This document shows positions 16,739 to 24,825 of a DNA stretch of 64,000 bases, piece by piece. The number at the start of each line of letters is the position of its first letter. Positions within the stretch are counted from its first letter, which is position 1. Source of the stretch: JANMES01 sp038229715 (lineage in GTDB: Bacteria > Planctomycetota > Phycisphaerae > Tepidisphaerales > Tepidisphaeraceae); assembly GCA_038229715.1 (NCBI GenBank), contig JBBROD010000010.1, positions 1 through 64,000 of the forward strand, read 5' to 3'. The notes under the pieces are model-generated. The model worked only from the letters and a program-made list of their open reading frames with translations, ran no database searches and was not told the DNA's origin. A program made the position numbers and the translations under genes.

Positions 16739-17290
16739 TTAAAATTGAACCTTCGGCACATCACGTTGCACCACGTCCTGCAATTCAAAAAACGCCTGAG
16801 GCGTAAACCCGAACGGGCCGGCGATGAGGTTGGTCGGGAAACTCAATTGCGACGCATTGTACGACGCCACCAGCCCGTTGTATTGGCTGCGCTGCTGGCT
16901 GATCTGGTTCTCGGTGTTCGAGAGCTCGCCCTGCAACTGCAGGAAGCTGGTGTTGGCCTTGAGATCGGGATACGACTCGGCCAGCGCGAACATCTGCCGC
17001 ATCGCGCCGGTCAACTGCGTCTCGGCGGCGGAAAGCTGGGCCGGATTACCCGCGACCGAAACCGCCTGGTTTCTCGCCGCGATCACCGCCGTCAGTGTGC
17101 CCTGCTCGTGCTTGGCGTAACCCTTGACGGTCTCGACGAGGTTGGGGATCAGGTCGTACCGCCGCTTGAGCGACACGTCGATCTGCGCCCACGCCGCCCG
17201 CACCTGCTCGCGCAGCGAGACGAGGCGGTTGTACGACAGCACCGCAAAGATCAGCAACACGATGACGATTCCAGCGATGGTCCAGATCAT
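16739..17290 (-). CDS. lemA: LemA family protein
   Basis: The 183-residue protein has one N-terminal membrane helix (MIWTIAGIVIVLLIFAVLSY). A helical bundle follows with family motifs WAQIDVSLKRRYDLIPNLVETVKGYAKHE and YPDLKANTSFLQLQGELSNTENQI. It ends at the usual FELQDVVQRDVPKVQF. LemA proteins are membrane-anchored and often act with TPM-domain or peptidase partners; none is adjacent here. The molecular function is not settled. Confidence 0.95.
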   Translation of the reverse strand: MIWTIAGIVIVLLIFAVLSYNRLVSLREQVRAAWAQIDVSLKRRYDLIPNLVETVKGYAKHEQGTLTAVIAARNQAVSVAGNPAQLSAAETQLTGAMRQMFALAESYPDLKANTSFLQLQGELSNTENQISQQRSQYNGLVASYNASQLSFPTNLIAGPFGFTPQAFFELQDVVQRDVPKVQF

Positions 17291-17314
17291 GGCACCTATT
17301 CTAATTCAATTCGT

Positions 17315-17398
17315 CCACAGATGAACATAGATCAACACAGATAAAAAACAGACCAAGGCAGTAACCCTCCCTTTTCTCTCATCTGTGTTTATCTGTGG
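17315..17398. repeat. Palindrome with CACAGAT-type arms, overlapping a gene end
   Basis: The left arm (from 17315) reads CCACAGATGAACATAGATC..., and the right arm ends with its complement (ATCTGTGTTTATCTGTGG, 17381-17398). The right arm encodes the last residues (LATDKHR) and the TGA stop (17379-17381) of the HhH gene that follows on the minus strand. Confidence 0.85.
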
Positions 17399-17783
17399 CC
17401 AATTGCTTCGTCGTCGGCTGATCCGAAAAAATCAGCAACGGCGACAGCTGACTGATCGTCGATTGCCCGATCCCGCGGATGAGCAGCAGGTCGGCCGGCC
17501 GTTCGAAAGCCCGCCGGCCGGCGTGCGTAGCGACGTACCGCTCGCGGAATTTGACGATGTCCTGCGCTTTCTTATCGCCGATCAGCGGCAGCGCCGAAAG
17601 CGTGGCGGCGTCGGCGGTGTTGGGGTCGATCCGGTCGGCTAGATCGTCTTCGCGAATCGGGTGCAGTGGCTGCGGATCAGACACGTAAGCACGGTTCCAC
17701 GCGAACCGGCCGAGCGCGATCGACAAAACAAGCCCGCAGAGCAGCACGACGGCGACGCGCTGGCGGGCGGTCCACGTCTGCAC
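17379..17783 (-). CDS. ComEA-like helix-hairpin-helix membrane protein
   Basis: The 134-residue protein has one N-terminal transmembrane helix (VAVVLLCGLVLSIALG). A short linker and a ComEA-type HhH domain follow (IDPNTADAATLSALPLIGDKKAQDIVKFRERY ... LLIRGIGQSTISQLSPLL). In competent bacteria ComEA binds incoming DNA at the membrane; many planctomycete homologues have no tested role. The GTG start at 17783 lies one base after the GH10-like gene's stop, so the two are coupled. Its last seven codons and stop are contributed by the palindrome at 17315-17398. Confidence 0.8.
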   Translation of the reverse strand: MQTWTARQRVAVVLLCGLVLSIALGRFAWNRAYVSDPQPLHPIREDDLADRIDPNTADAATLSALPLIGDKKAQDIVKFRERYVATHAGRRAFERPADLLLIRGIGQSTISQLSPLLIFSDQPTTKQLATDKHR

Positions 17784-17784
17784 G

Positions 17785-19299
17785 TCAGGCCTTTCGATTC
17801 GAGTACGAGTGATACTTGGTCCGCATTTCCTGCAGCTTGGTGAACGTGGTTTTAGGCTTGAGCATGTCATCAAGCAGCCCGCCGCCGGGGAGCGTGGGGT
17901 TCATGTCGGCCAGGTTGCCCCACGCGATCGACTCGACGAACGGCTTGCTGAGCGCCATATCGTAAACGGCTGCCATCCAGTCCGACTGCAGGCTCGCATC
18001 CCACGGGCGATGCCAGCGACCGCCCTTTGAGGGATCCAGATGCCCTTCCGAAGCGTCGTTCGCGTCCGGCGTTGCCCGGCCGGGGCAACCCATCGCGGTG
18101 ATGAACACCGGGCGGCCGAGTGTGCTGAACTTATCGAGCAGGCAACTGAGCTGGAACAAATCGCGCATGAAATGCCCGGGCTTGGGCACGCCCATCTCAA
18201 CCTCCAAGCCGTAACCTTCGAAGTTGATGCCCGCCTGCGCGACCATTTCCGCATACATCATCGGCGCGACGGCGGTGGGTTTGCGAGCGCTGGATTCGCC
18301 GAACGGCTCGGTGATCGTGATCAGCGTGCGCGCGTTGGGCAATATGGTTTTAACTTGTGCCACCAACAGCCGGGTGAGTTCGATGATCTGCTCGAAGCTC
18401 AGCGTAAAGCTGCTGTTGGTCTGCACACCGGCGACGACATTCCACACCGCCACCGCCTTGCGGTACCGGCTGACGATCTTCTGCACGTACTCGTATGCCA
18501 ACTCGCGCAGCGTGTCGAAATCGTGCTCCCAGATGAACATCCAATCCGGCACGTGCCCATCGCCGAGATGAATCAGCGGCCCGGCGATGATCGGCATACG
18601 ACGCTTGCTGAACAGGTCTACAAACTCGTCCAGCGATTGCGTTTCAAAATCCTGCTCCTGCGGGCGAACCTGCTTCCAGCCCATCGGTAGGACGGCGTAA
18701 TCAAACTGCGTGGCGGCCGTCTCGCGGTAGCGCTCGTTACGCACCGTGCCGTCAATTCTGGCACCGATGATATGCTTCACAAACCCGTTTCCCGCGCGGC
18801 GGCGGTTCAGCAGCAGTTCGCCGTGGAACTGCGCCAGTTGCTCCGACAGGTCGATCGCCAGCGCCAGCGACTGATCCGCGAGTTCCGCCGCCTCGCCGGG
18901 CTTCTCCAAAACCGCCAGCGCGTCGGCGAACAGCCCCTGCGCTTCCCGGAATTTGGTTTGAAATTTCTCGGCCCGAGGGAAATCGAACAGGTTCCAGTCT
19001 TCCTGCTTCTGCACGATCTTCATCAGCCGAAACCGGGCTAATTCGACATTGAGGTTGTACGCCTTTTCGCGAGGCGGAAGCCGAGTCGTCTCCAGATGAA
19101 ACGCGCCCAGCGGCCCGAGATCCCACAAGAGGGCAACGCCCGTCGCCTGCTCCAGCGAGCGCGGCAGCGTCAGCAGCCCGTCTTTGAACGCGACTTCCCC
19201 CGGAATCGGCACGCTCTCCGGCCCGACGGCCATTGCCGCGTGCGGTTCAAACGTGGTGAGCTTTGCTCCGTCCTTGTAGATCTCAAACTTAATCGGCAT
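17785..19299 (-). CDS. GH10-fold (xylanase-like) protein lacking both catalytic glutamates
   Basis: An N-terminal beta-rich carbohydrate-binding-like region (1-100) and a helical region precede a GH10-type TIM barrel (about 190-480). At the acid/base site, where active GH10 enzymes read WDVVNE, this protein has WNVVAG (286-291). At the nucleophile site, where they read ITEL, it has ITAM (Ala about 402). Surrounding barrel motifs are otherwise preserved (AGVQTNSS, FEGYGLEVEMGVP, ESIAWGNLADM). It is thus probably non-catalytic, perhaps carbohydrate binding. There is no signal peptide. The ATG at 19299, preceded by GGAAACGAT, is chosen; the longer frame is translated from the heptamer repeat at 19324. 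Confidence 0.8.
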   Translation of the reverse strand: MPIKFEIYKDGAKLTTFEPHAAMAVGPESVPIPGEVAFKDGLLTLPRSLEQATGVALLWDLGPLGAFHLETTRLPPREKAYNLNVELARFRLMKIVQKQEDWNLFDFPRAEKFQTKFREAQGLFADALAVLEKPGEAAELADQSLALAIDLSEQLAQFHGELLLNRRRAGNGFVKHIIGARIDGTVRNERYRETAATQFDYAVLPMGWKQVRPQEQDFETQSLDEFVDLFSKRRMPIIAGPLIHLGDGHVPDWMFIWEHDFDTLRELAYEYVQKIVSRYRKAVAVWNVVAGVQTNSSFTLSFEQIIELTRLLVAQVKTILPNARTLITITEPFGESSARKPTAVAPMMYAEMVAQAGINFEGYGLEVEMGVPKPGHFMRDLFQLSCLLDKFSTLGRPVFITAMGCPGRATPDANDASEGHLDPSKGGRWHRPWDASLQSDWMAAVYDMALSKPFVESIAWGNLADMNPTLPGGGLLDDMLKPKTTFTKLQEMRTKYHSYSNRKA

Positions 19300-19323
19300 A
19301 TCGTTTCCGCGCCGCATCTTAAT

Positions 19324-19351
19324 GGGGTCTGGGGTCTGGGGTCTAGGGTCT
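19324..19351. repeat. Four tandem heptamers upstream of the GH10-like gene
   Basis: GGGGTCT is repeated three times and followed by AGGGTCT (28 bases). Unlike the other short-unit repeats in the window, no complementary arm is seen nearby, so it may be half of a lost palindrome. It lies 25 bases upstream of the predicted ATG, in the leader. Confidence 0.8.
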
Positions 19352-19498
19352 GGCGCGGAAGAAATCGTCAGACGCCATCGAACGGGGATCGCCAAAACGC
19401 TGGGTCACATTGTGTTCCCAAGCGTGCGCAACAGTTGCCTACGGTCCAAGAACTCCCTGGAGCAACTCAACCGAGAAAGACGACTGGACATTCAACGA

Positions 19499-21103
19499 TT
19501 ATAGTTCTTCAAAGAAATCATTCCCCTTATCGTCCACCACGATAAACGCCGGGAAATCGACGACCTCGATTTTACGGATCGCTTCCATCCCCATCTCTTC
19601 AAAATCCACGAGTTCGACTTTCTTGATGTTGGTCTGCGCCAAAATCGCCGCCGGGCCGCCGATGCTGCCTAGGTAGAAACCGCCGTGCTTTTTGCAGGCG
19701 TCGGTGACGGCCTTGCTGCGGTTGCCCTTGGCGATCATCACCAGGCTGCCGCCCTGGGCTTGGAAGAGGTCGACGAAGGCGTCCATTCGCCCGGCGGTCG
19801 TCGGGCCGAAGCTGCCGCTGGGCATGCCCTCGGGCGTTTTCGCGGGGCCGGCGTAGTAAATGGGGTGATTTTTGAAATAGTCGGGCAGGGGTTTGCCTTG
19901 CTCGAGTAGCGATCGCAGCTTGGCGTGGGCGGCGTCGCGCGCGACGATTAGCGTGCCGGTCAGTTCCAAGCGCGTCTTGACCGGGAACTGCCGCAGAATC
20001 GCTCGCACCTTCTCCATGCCGATCGACAGGTCGATCTTCACCGCCGGCGCGAGTTGCGGCTGTTCCTTGGGAAGGAACTTGCCGGGGTCGGTTTCCAACT
20101 GCTCGATGTACACGCCGTCGCGGGTGATCTTGGCTTTGATCTGTCGGTCGGCCGAGCACGACACGCCGATACCGATCGGCATGCTGGCGGCGTGGCGGGG
20201 CATGCGGATAACGCGAACGTCGTGCGCGAAATACTTCCCGCCGAACTGCGCGCCGATGCGGCTTTCGCGCGTGATCTTGAGAATCTTTTCCTCCCACGCC
20301 AGATCACGAAACGCCCGCCCGCCCTCGCTGCCGGTGGTCGGTAGGTGATCGAGATACCCAGCCGACGCGAGTTTAAGCGTCTTCATCGTCGTCTCGCCGC
20401 TCGTGCCGCCGATCACCACCGCGAAGTGGTACGGCGGGCACGCGCTGGTTCCAATCTCCTTCAGCTTGCTACGGACAAATGCTTCCAAGTCCTTATCATT
20501 CAGCACCGCCGGCGTGGCCTGATACAGGTACATCTTGTTCGCACTGCCGCCGCCCTTAGCCATGAACAGCAGGGAGTATTCATCGCCTTCGGTGGCGAGG
20601 ATGTCGATCTGCGCGGGCAAGTTGCTGGCGGTGTTTTTCTCTTTGAACATTTCCAGCGGCGCTAACTGCGAATAGCGCAAGTTCTTTTCCTGATAAGTCT
20701 CGTAAATCCCTTCCGAAAGCACTGCAGCTTCGTCGAAGTCCGTCAGCACAAATTGGCCCTTCTTGCCCATGACGATCGCCGTCCCGGTGTCCTGACAACT
20801 CGGCAACTGCCCGGCTGCACACACCACCGCGTTCTGCAGATGCGTGTAAATCACAAACCGATCGTTATCGCTGGCTTCCGGGTCGTTCACTTCCTGCCCG
20901 AGCTTGGCGAGGTGCTTTGTTCGGAAATAGAAATTGATATCAATAAACGCCTGCTTGGCAGCGGCGCGGAGCGCGGACGGTTCCACCTTGAGATAGCGCC
21001 GGCCGTTAAATTCAACGGTGCTGACGCCTTCTTTGCTGAGCAAGCGGTACGTGGTGTCGTCGGACCCGTATTGAAACGTCGGCTCGTATTTGAAGGGAGG
21101 CAT
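19499..21103 (-). CDS. Class I (iron-sulfur) fumarate hydratase
   Basis: The enzyme interconverts fumarate and malate in the TCA cycle with an oxygen-sensitive 4Fe-4S cluster. The 534-residue protein has the N-terminal alpha domain and C-terminal beta domain of single-chain FumA-type enzymes. Cluster cysteines are in QLPSCQDTGTA, GTSACPPYHF and GVSCSADRQ. The beta domain shows GPTTAGRMD and GGPAAILAQTNIKKVE. The ATG at 21103 (MPPFKYEPTF) was chosen over an upstream start inside the hairpin region. Confidence 0.95.
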   Translation of the reverse strand: MPPFKYEPTFQYGSDDTTYRLLSKEGVSTVEFNGRRYLKVEPSALRAAAKQAFIDINFYFRTKHLAKLGQEVNDPEASDNDRFVIYTHLQNAVVCAAGQLPSCQDTGTAIVMGKKGQFVLTDFDEAAVLSEGIYETYQEKNLRYSQLAPLEMFKEKNTASNLPAQIDILATEGDEYSLLFMAKGGGSANKMYLYQATPAVLNDKDLEAFVRSKLKEIGTSACPPYHFAVVIGGTSGETTMKTLKLASAGYLDHLPTTGSEGGRAFRDLAWEEKILKITRESRIGAQFGGKYFAHDVRVIRMPRHAASMPIGIGVSCSADRQIKAKITRDGVYIEQLETDPGKFLPKEQPQLAPAVKIDLSIGMEKVRAILRQFPVKTRLELTGTLIVARDAAHAKLRSLLEQGKPLPDYFKNHPIYYAGPAKTPEGMPSGSFGPTTAGRMDAFVDLFQAQGGSLVMIAKGNRSKAVTDACKKHGGFYLGSIGGPAAILAQTNIKKVELVDFEEMGMEAIRKIEVVDFPAFIVVDDKGNDFFEEL

Positions 21104-21130
21104 GACGAAGAATTTAGCGGAAATGCGGTG

Positions 21131-21196
21131 GAAAGTGAAAAGCAACGAGCGATGATCGCCATGCTCATCGCTCGTTGCTTTCAGAATTTCACTTTC
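21131..21196 (-). terminator. Long hairpin between DUF488 and fumarase genes
   Basis: A perfect 15-bp stem (21141-21155 with 21165-21179) is bounded by a second complementary pair, GAAAGTGAAA and TTTCACTTTC (21131-21140, 21187-21196). On the minus strand the inner stem is followed by TTTTCACTTTC, a weak T-tract. It begins right after the DUF488 stop, so it could end that transcript. It may equally belong to the palindrome family in this genome. Confidence 0.6.
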
Positions 21197-21197
21197 T

Positions 21198-21569
21198 TCA
21201 TTCCGGCTGGATGTAAGCTTCCAGTTCGCTCAAAAACTCGTACAGCGCCGTGGCCGTATTCCGGGCCGGGTCGTCGCCTTGGTGAAGGAGCGTGATGTTG
21301 TCGCGCAGCGCGAGGAAGACCAGTTCTCTTAGCCCACCCGCGTGCGGACTTTTGGCCAGATGCTCGTGGTACTGAGCGCGAAAGTAATCGTAGCCGTCAG
21401 GGTGTTTCTCGAACCACTTCCACAGCGCAACCGGCGGGCCGTAATGCGAGAGCACGTTGGTCACATTGCACATCTCGCGCAGGTCGCGCGTGATGCCGAT
21501 CGGCTCGATCCAGATTCGCTGCCCGTCGTCCGGTTCAACTGCGTCCAGAAAATGCTTGATCTTGAACAT
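21198..21569 (-). CDS. DUF488 family protein (YeaO-like)
   Basis: The 123 residues match the DUF488 layout: an opening FKIKHFLDAVEPDDGQRIWIEPIG, a central W-K-WF-H-P motif (ALWKWFEKHPDGYDYF), and a final LREL...NITLLHQGDDPARNTATALYEFL. Where most members have VDRLWPRG this one has IEPIGITR, so it is a divergent subgroup. The function of the family is unknown. It stands alone between modB and fumarase. Confidence 0.75.
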   Translation of the reverse strand: MFKIKHFLDAVEPDDGQRIWIEPIGITRDLREMCNVTNVLSHYGPPVALWKWFEKHPDGYDYFRAQYHEHLAKSPHAGGLRELVFLALRDNITLLHQGDDPARNTATALYEFLSELEAYIQPE

Positions 21570-21636
21570 AGCTCACTCCGATCCCATTAAACCCATTCAT
21601 CGGTACAACCTTAGTACTAATAGTAAGACGAATTAA

Positions 21637-21661
21637 ACTTTGTGAAGTTTGATTACAAAGT
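21637..21661. promoter_or_regulatory. Small dyad upstream of the DUF488 gene
   Basis: ACTTTGT and ACAAAGT form a perfect 7-base inverted repeat with an 11-base spacer in an AT-rich gap. It could be an operator or a short hairpin after modB. It does not resemble the ModE consensus. Confidence 0.25.
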
Positions 21662-21706
21662 AAGAATTCGCCTGATACGACTTCAGCGTTTCACCGAGTG
21701 GCGTCA

Positions 21707-22381
21707 TCACTCTTGAAAAAGGGCCGCCGATCGATTGTAGGCGAGGATAACCAGCAGCGAGATGAGGCTCAGCGACGCGATCGCCAGCCATGTGGGCCAT
21801 GCCGATTCTAAAGATCGGCCGGACGTGTAATCGGCGTAGATGGAGATGGGTAACGTTTGATGCCCGCTTAGATCGCCGAGAATCATGACGGTGGCTCCGA
21901 ACTCCCCGAGCGCCCTGGCGAATGCCAGCAGCAGGCCGCTGACAATCCCCCGCCGCGCCATCGGCAGCGAAACGTGCCAGAAAATCCGCAGCGGGCTGGC
22001 GCCCATGACGGTAGCGATATCTTCCAATTCGCGATCGATGGAGGCAAACGCCGATTTAGCAGGGAGGAACAGTAACGGGAATGATACAACCACCGCGGCG
22101 ACCACCGCGCCGCGCCAATCGAAAATCAGATGAAGATCAAACCATTCGTTCAACCACCGCCCGATCCATCCATGCACGCCGAGCAATATGACGAGGAAAT
22201 ATCCGACGACGGTCGGCGGTAATACCAGTGGGAGCGTGAGTAGCGCTTCGATCAGGCTCTTTCCCCAAAACCGGCGACGCGCCAAAACGAACGCCAGCGG
22301 AATCGCCAGCGCCGCCGTCACTATCGTGGCGACGATCGAGATCTTTAGCGACAAGGCGAGCGATCGCAGCAGGTCGTTCAT
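21707..22381 (-). CDS. modB: Molybdate ABC transporter permease
   Basis: The 224-residue inner-membrane permease has five or six helices and the binding-protein-dependent transport signature in RALGEFGATVMILGDLSG, typical of ModB. Residues LPLVLPPTVVGYFLVILLG near 50 are also characteristic. The start at 22381 lies three bases after the modA stop, so the pair is cotranscribed. A modC ATPase gene is not next to it: downstream come DUF488 and fumarase. Molybdate uptake fits the nitrate reductase encoded at 54847. Confidence 0.93.
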   Translation of the reverse strand: MNDLLRSLALSLKISIVATIVTAALAIPLAFVLARRRFWGKSLIEALLTLPLVLPPTVVGYFLVILLGVHGWIGRWLNEWFDLHLIFDWRGAVVAAVVVSFPLLFLPAKSAFASIDRELEDIATVMGASPLRIFWHVSLPMARRGIVSGLLLAFARALGEFGATVMILGDLSGHQTLPISIYADYTSGRSLESAWPTWLAIASLSLISLLVILAYNRSAALFQE

Positions 22382-22384
22382 GCG

Positions 22385-23179
22385 TTATTTCGACGCCGGT
22401 TGGGTGGTAGTCTTGGCGGGCGCTTCGGTGATGAAGCCGCGCTTTTCCAGGATTTGCTTTCCTGCCGGCGAGCCGAGGAAACTCAGAAAGCGATCCGCCG
22501 CCGCCTGCTTTTTACTGGCCGCCACGATAACTCTCGAATACACAATCGGCTCGTGTGAATCCGCGGGTGCGTTGGCGATGACCTTCACGCGGTCGCCGAT
22601 CTGCTGGGCGTCGGTCGCGTAGACGAACCCGGCGTCGACCTCACCGCGCTGCACGTAATCCAGCACCTGACGCACGTTCGCGCCGTTGACGATCTTGCCC
22701 GCGATCGCCTGATCGAGCTTTAGCGACGCCAGCGTCTGCATCGCGTATTGCCCCGCCGGCACGGACTTGGGCTGGCCGATGGCGATTTTCTTCACGTCGT
22801 CGCGGGTGAGATCTTTGATGCTCGTGAGTTTCAGTTTCGAGCCGGCCGGCACGATCAGCACCAACCCGTTCATCGCCACCACGCGTCTGGAACCGGCGAC
22901 GGCCAGCTTCGACTTCTCCAACTCATCCACTTGCTCCGAAGCTGCGGAAATAAACCCATCAATCGGCGCGCCGTTCTTGATCTGCGTCAGCAGCACGCCA
23001 CTAGCGCCGAAAGAAAACTCGACTTCGTCGCCGGTCTCCTTCGCGTAGGCGATCTCCGCCTCCAACAGCGCTTCCTTTATGCTGATGGCCGCGGCGATGC
23101 TGATGGTTTCCGAGCGTGCGAACGGAGCACCGATCAGTGCGAGCAGACACAGGCAGGCTGGCAAGAGTGTGAATCGCAT
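22385..23179 (-). CDS. modA: Molybdate-binding periplasmic protein
   Basis: The 264-residue protein captures molybdate or tungstate for ModB. It has a signal peptide (MRFTLLPACLCLLALIGAPFARS). The mature part begins ETISIAAAISIKEALLE and contains FSFGASGVLLTQIKNGAPID, IAIGQPKSVPAGQYAM and VDAGFVYATDA, all typical ModA segments. The C-terminus is SFLGSPAGKQILEKRGF followed by a Thr/Pro-rich tail. It is the first gene of the modAB pair; a palindrome (23193-23276) lies upstream. Confidence 0.95.
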   Translation of the reverse strand: MRFTLLPACLCLLALIGAPFARSETISIAAAISIKEALLEAEIAYAKETGDEVEFSFGASGVLLTQIKNGAPIDGFISAASEQVDELEKSKLAVAGSRRVVAMNGLVLIVPAGSKLKLTSIKDLTRDDVKKIAIGQPKSVPAGQYAMQTLASLKLDQAIAGKIVNGANVRQVLDYVQRGEVDAGFVYATDAQQIGDRVKVIANAPADSHEPIVYSRVIVAASKKQAAADRFLSFLGSPAGKQILEKRGFITEAPAKTTTQPASK

Positions 23180-23192
23180 GGCGGATGATTGT

Positions 23193-23276
23193 AGCCGCAG
23201 ATGGACGCAGATAAACGCGGATCAGATCACAGAGCCTGCATTTTCCCATCTGCGTTCATCTGCGTTGATCTGCGGC
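23193..23276. repeat. Palindrome with GCAGAT-type tandem arms between metF and modA
   Basis: Outer AGCCGCAGAT at 23193 and its complement ending at 23276 enclose arms of degenerate 10-11-base units (GCAGATGGAC, GCAGATAAAC; TCTGCGTTCA, TCTGCGTTGA). It occupies the gap between the metF stop and the modA start on the minus strand. Confidence 0.9.
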
Positions 23277-23284
23277 TCATACTC

Positions 23285-24160
23285 TTAAGACGTGTGCCCG
23301 CCGCCCAGCGCTTTGCAAATCTGCACCGTCGATTTGCTCTTATTCAGCGTGTAAAAGTGAAGCCCGTCCACGCCGTGGGCGATCAGGTCCGTGCATTGCT
23401 GCGTCGCGTACTCAATGCCGTACGCCTGCACGGCCTCTGCGTCGGATTCGATCGATTCCAGCTTCAGCAGCAGTTTTTGCGGAATCTTCGCGCCGCACAT
23501 ACTGATAAACCGCTTGATCTGGGCCACGTTGCTGATCGGCATAATGCCGGCCACGATCGGCGCTTTAATTCCCACCGCACGGGCGGCGTCACGGAAGCGA
23601 TAGAACTCCGCGTTGTCGAAAAACAATTGCGTGACGACGAAGTTCCCGCCGTTGTCGATCTTGAGCTTCAGCATTTCCAGGTCGCGCGTGCGGTTGAGGC
23701 ACTGCGGGTGCCCTTCCGGATAGCCCGCCACGCCGATCGCAAAATCGTGACGCGCACGGACGAACTTCACCAAATCGCTGGCGAAGGCGAATCCGCCTTG
23801 CGTGGCGACGAACTGGCTCTGCCCGGCCGGCGGATCGCCGCGGAGCGCCAGCACATTACGAATGCCTTTGGTCCACAGATCGTCCAGAATGCTCCCGATC
23901 TCGTCGGCGGTGTGACCGACGCAGGTGAGATGCGCCATCGCCCGGATCTTCTGCTCGGTCTGGATGCGTTCAACAAGGTCAACGGTTTTAGCGCGCGTGC
24001 TTCCGCCGGCGCCGTAGGTTACAGAGACGTAACTCGGATGCAGCGGCCGGAGTTCGCCGATCACTTCGAACAACTGGTTCCACCCCGCGTCCGTCTTCGG
24101 CGGAAAGAACTCAAACGAAACAGCCGACTTGCCGTGACCGAGAATCTGATCGATGCGCAT
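23285..24160 (-). CDS. metF: Methylenetetrahydrofolate reductase
   Basis: The flavoenzyme reduces 5,10-methylene-THF to 5-methyl-THF for methionine synthesis. The 291 residues form one TIM barrel with motifs VSFEFFPPKT, YVSVTYGAGGSTR, AHLTCVGHT, ALRGDPP, IGVAGYPEGHPQ and NFVVTQLFFDN. The catalytic Glu lies in FEFFPPK. The ATG at 24160 has GGAG about 11 bases upstream and matches the usual N-terminus; a frame to 24256 adds a segment unlike the family. Confidence 0.95.
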   Translation of the reverse strand: MRIDQILGHGKSAVSFEFFPPKTDAGWNQLFEVIGELRPLHPSYVSVTYGAGGSTRAKTVDLVERIQTEQKIRAMAHLTCVGHTADEIGSILDDLWTKGIRNVLALRGDPPAGQSQFVATQGGFAFASDLVKFVRARHDFAIGVAGYPEGHPQCLNRTRDLEMLKLKIDNGGNFVVTQLFFDNAEFYRFRDAARAVGIKAPIVAGIMPISNVAQIKRFISMCGAKIPQKLLLKLESIESDAEAVQAYGIEYATQQCTDLIAHGVDGLHFYTLNKSKSTVQICKALGGGHTS

Positions 24161-24404
24161 CGGCGAACTGTACTCCATGTAACCAACGATTGACAAACAA
24201 GATTGAGTGCCCGGAACTGAAGACTCGGGCAAAAAGCAAGAGAAATTCTTTTGCAACTATTAGCGCATTGCGAAGCGATCAGTGCTGATTTTCAGGCAAT
24301 CCCCGATCAATTTCTATTTGTCCGAACGCAAAAGCGCCGATATACTACAGCAGTACGGATGTTCTCTGTTGTTGGTGATTGGAGAGCAACTATTTGGCTG
24401 AACC

Positions 24405-24410
24405 TATAAT
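24405..24410 (+). promoter_or_regulatory. Perfect -10 box upstream of the non-coding RNA
   Basis: TATAAT occurs once in this gap, directly before the 5' helix of the RNA described next. No good -35 hexamer is seen at 17 bases (GAGAGC); TTGGAG lies 20 bases upstream. Confidence 0.5.
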
Positions 24411-24594
24411 CGACCCTTGGGGATGATCGTCAAACCTACGCATGCCCGCAGATCAGTTGGTTGTTTACAGCTGACAGACGGGAAGTGGAAGTGAGACGCC
24501 TCGGCAGTAACCCTGCCCATATCATCACCCACCTTACTGAAGGGTTCGGTCAAAACCGCTCTCACACGGCAATCACGGATCTGTCCGTATTTTT
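24411..24594 (+). ncRNA. Structured non-coding RNA of unassigned family
   Basis: No open frame covers this stretch, but long-range pairing is strong. CGACCCTT (24411-24418) pairs with 24540-24548. GGG-ATGAT (24420-24427) pairs with ATCAT-CA-CCC (24521-24530). Inside are a two-part hairpin (CCCG...TCAGTTG/CAGCTGA...CGGG, 24445-24482) and GGCAG/CTGCC (24503-24517). ACGGA-TCTG-TCCGT followed by ATTTTT (24575-24594) would end it. With a TATAAT immediately upstream the RNA would be about 180 bases. Size and closing stem recall 6S RNA, but I cannot place it in a family. It lacks the RNase P, SRP and tmRNA signature sequences I know. Confidence 0.6.
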
Positions 24595-24596
24595 AT

Positions 24597-24639
24597 GACG
24601 CCCGATGGCCTAACCGCCGATCGGGCGTCTTCTTTTTTT
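24597..24639 (+). terminator. Strong intrinsic terminator downstream of the non-coding RNA
   Basis: GACGCCCGAT (24597-24606) pairs perfectly with ATCGGGCGTC (24620-24629). TTCTTTTTTT follows on the plus strand only. It is the second of two tandem terminators and shows that a plus-strand transcript ends here although no plus-strand protein gene lies upstream. Confidence 0.88.
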
Positions 24640-24823
24640 GTCGCATGGGCAACTTGCCCATGCAGCGTGTAACCATGCGGAGGAGCCGTACCCGGCCCAT
24701 GAGGCAAGCGCGGAGCGACGTGATGGAATCGCAAATTCTAAGATCGCTTCGCTCTTGCTGGCTCGGTCAAGTACGACCGATCGTCGCGGCGTACCGCGAC
24801 TATGGGCAGGTTGCCCATGCGAC
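24640..24823. repeat. 184-base element with palindromic inverted ends
   Basis: The ends (24640-24663 and 24800-24823) are inverted copies at about 21 of 24 positions. Each end is itself a palindrome (GCATGGGCAAcTTGCCCATGC). The interior has no plausible gene. It starts at the last base of the terminator and stops three bases before the lipB stop codon. The build suggests a non-autonomous mobile or REP-like doublet. Confidence 0.75.
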
Positions 24824-24825
24824 AA

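Noticed and set aside
24411..24594. tmRNA, RNase P RNA or SRP RNA at the non-coding locus
   Set aside because: No tag reading frame with a tRNA-like end, no GAGGAAAGTC/ACAGAAA core, and no GGTCAGG...GGAAG SRP core were found.
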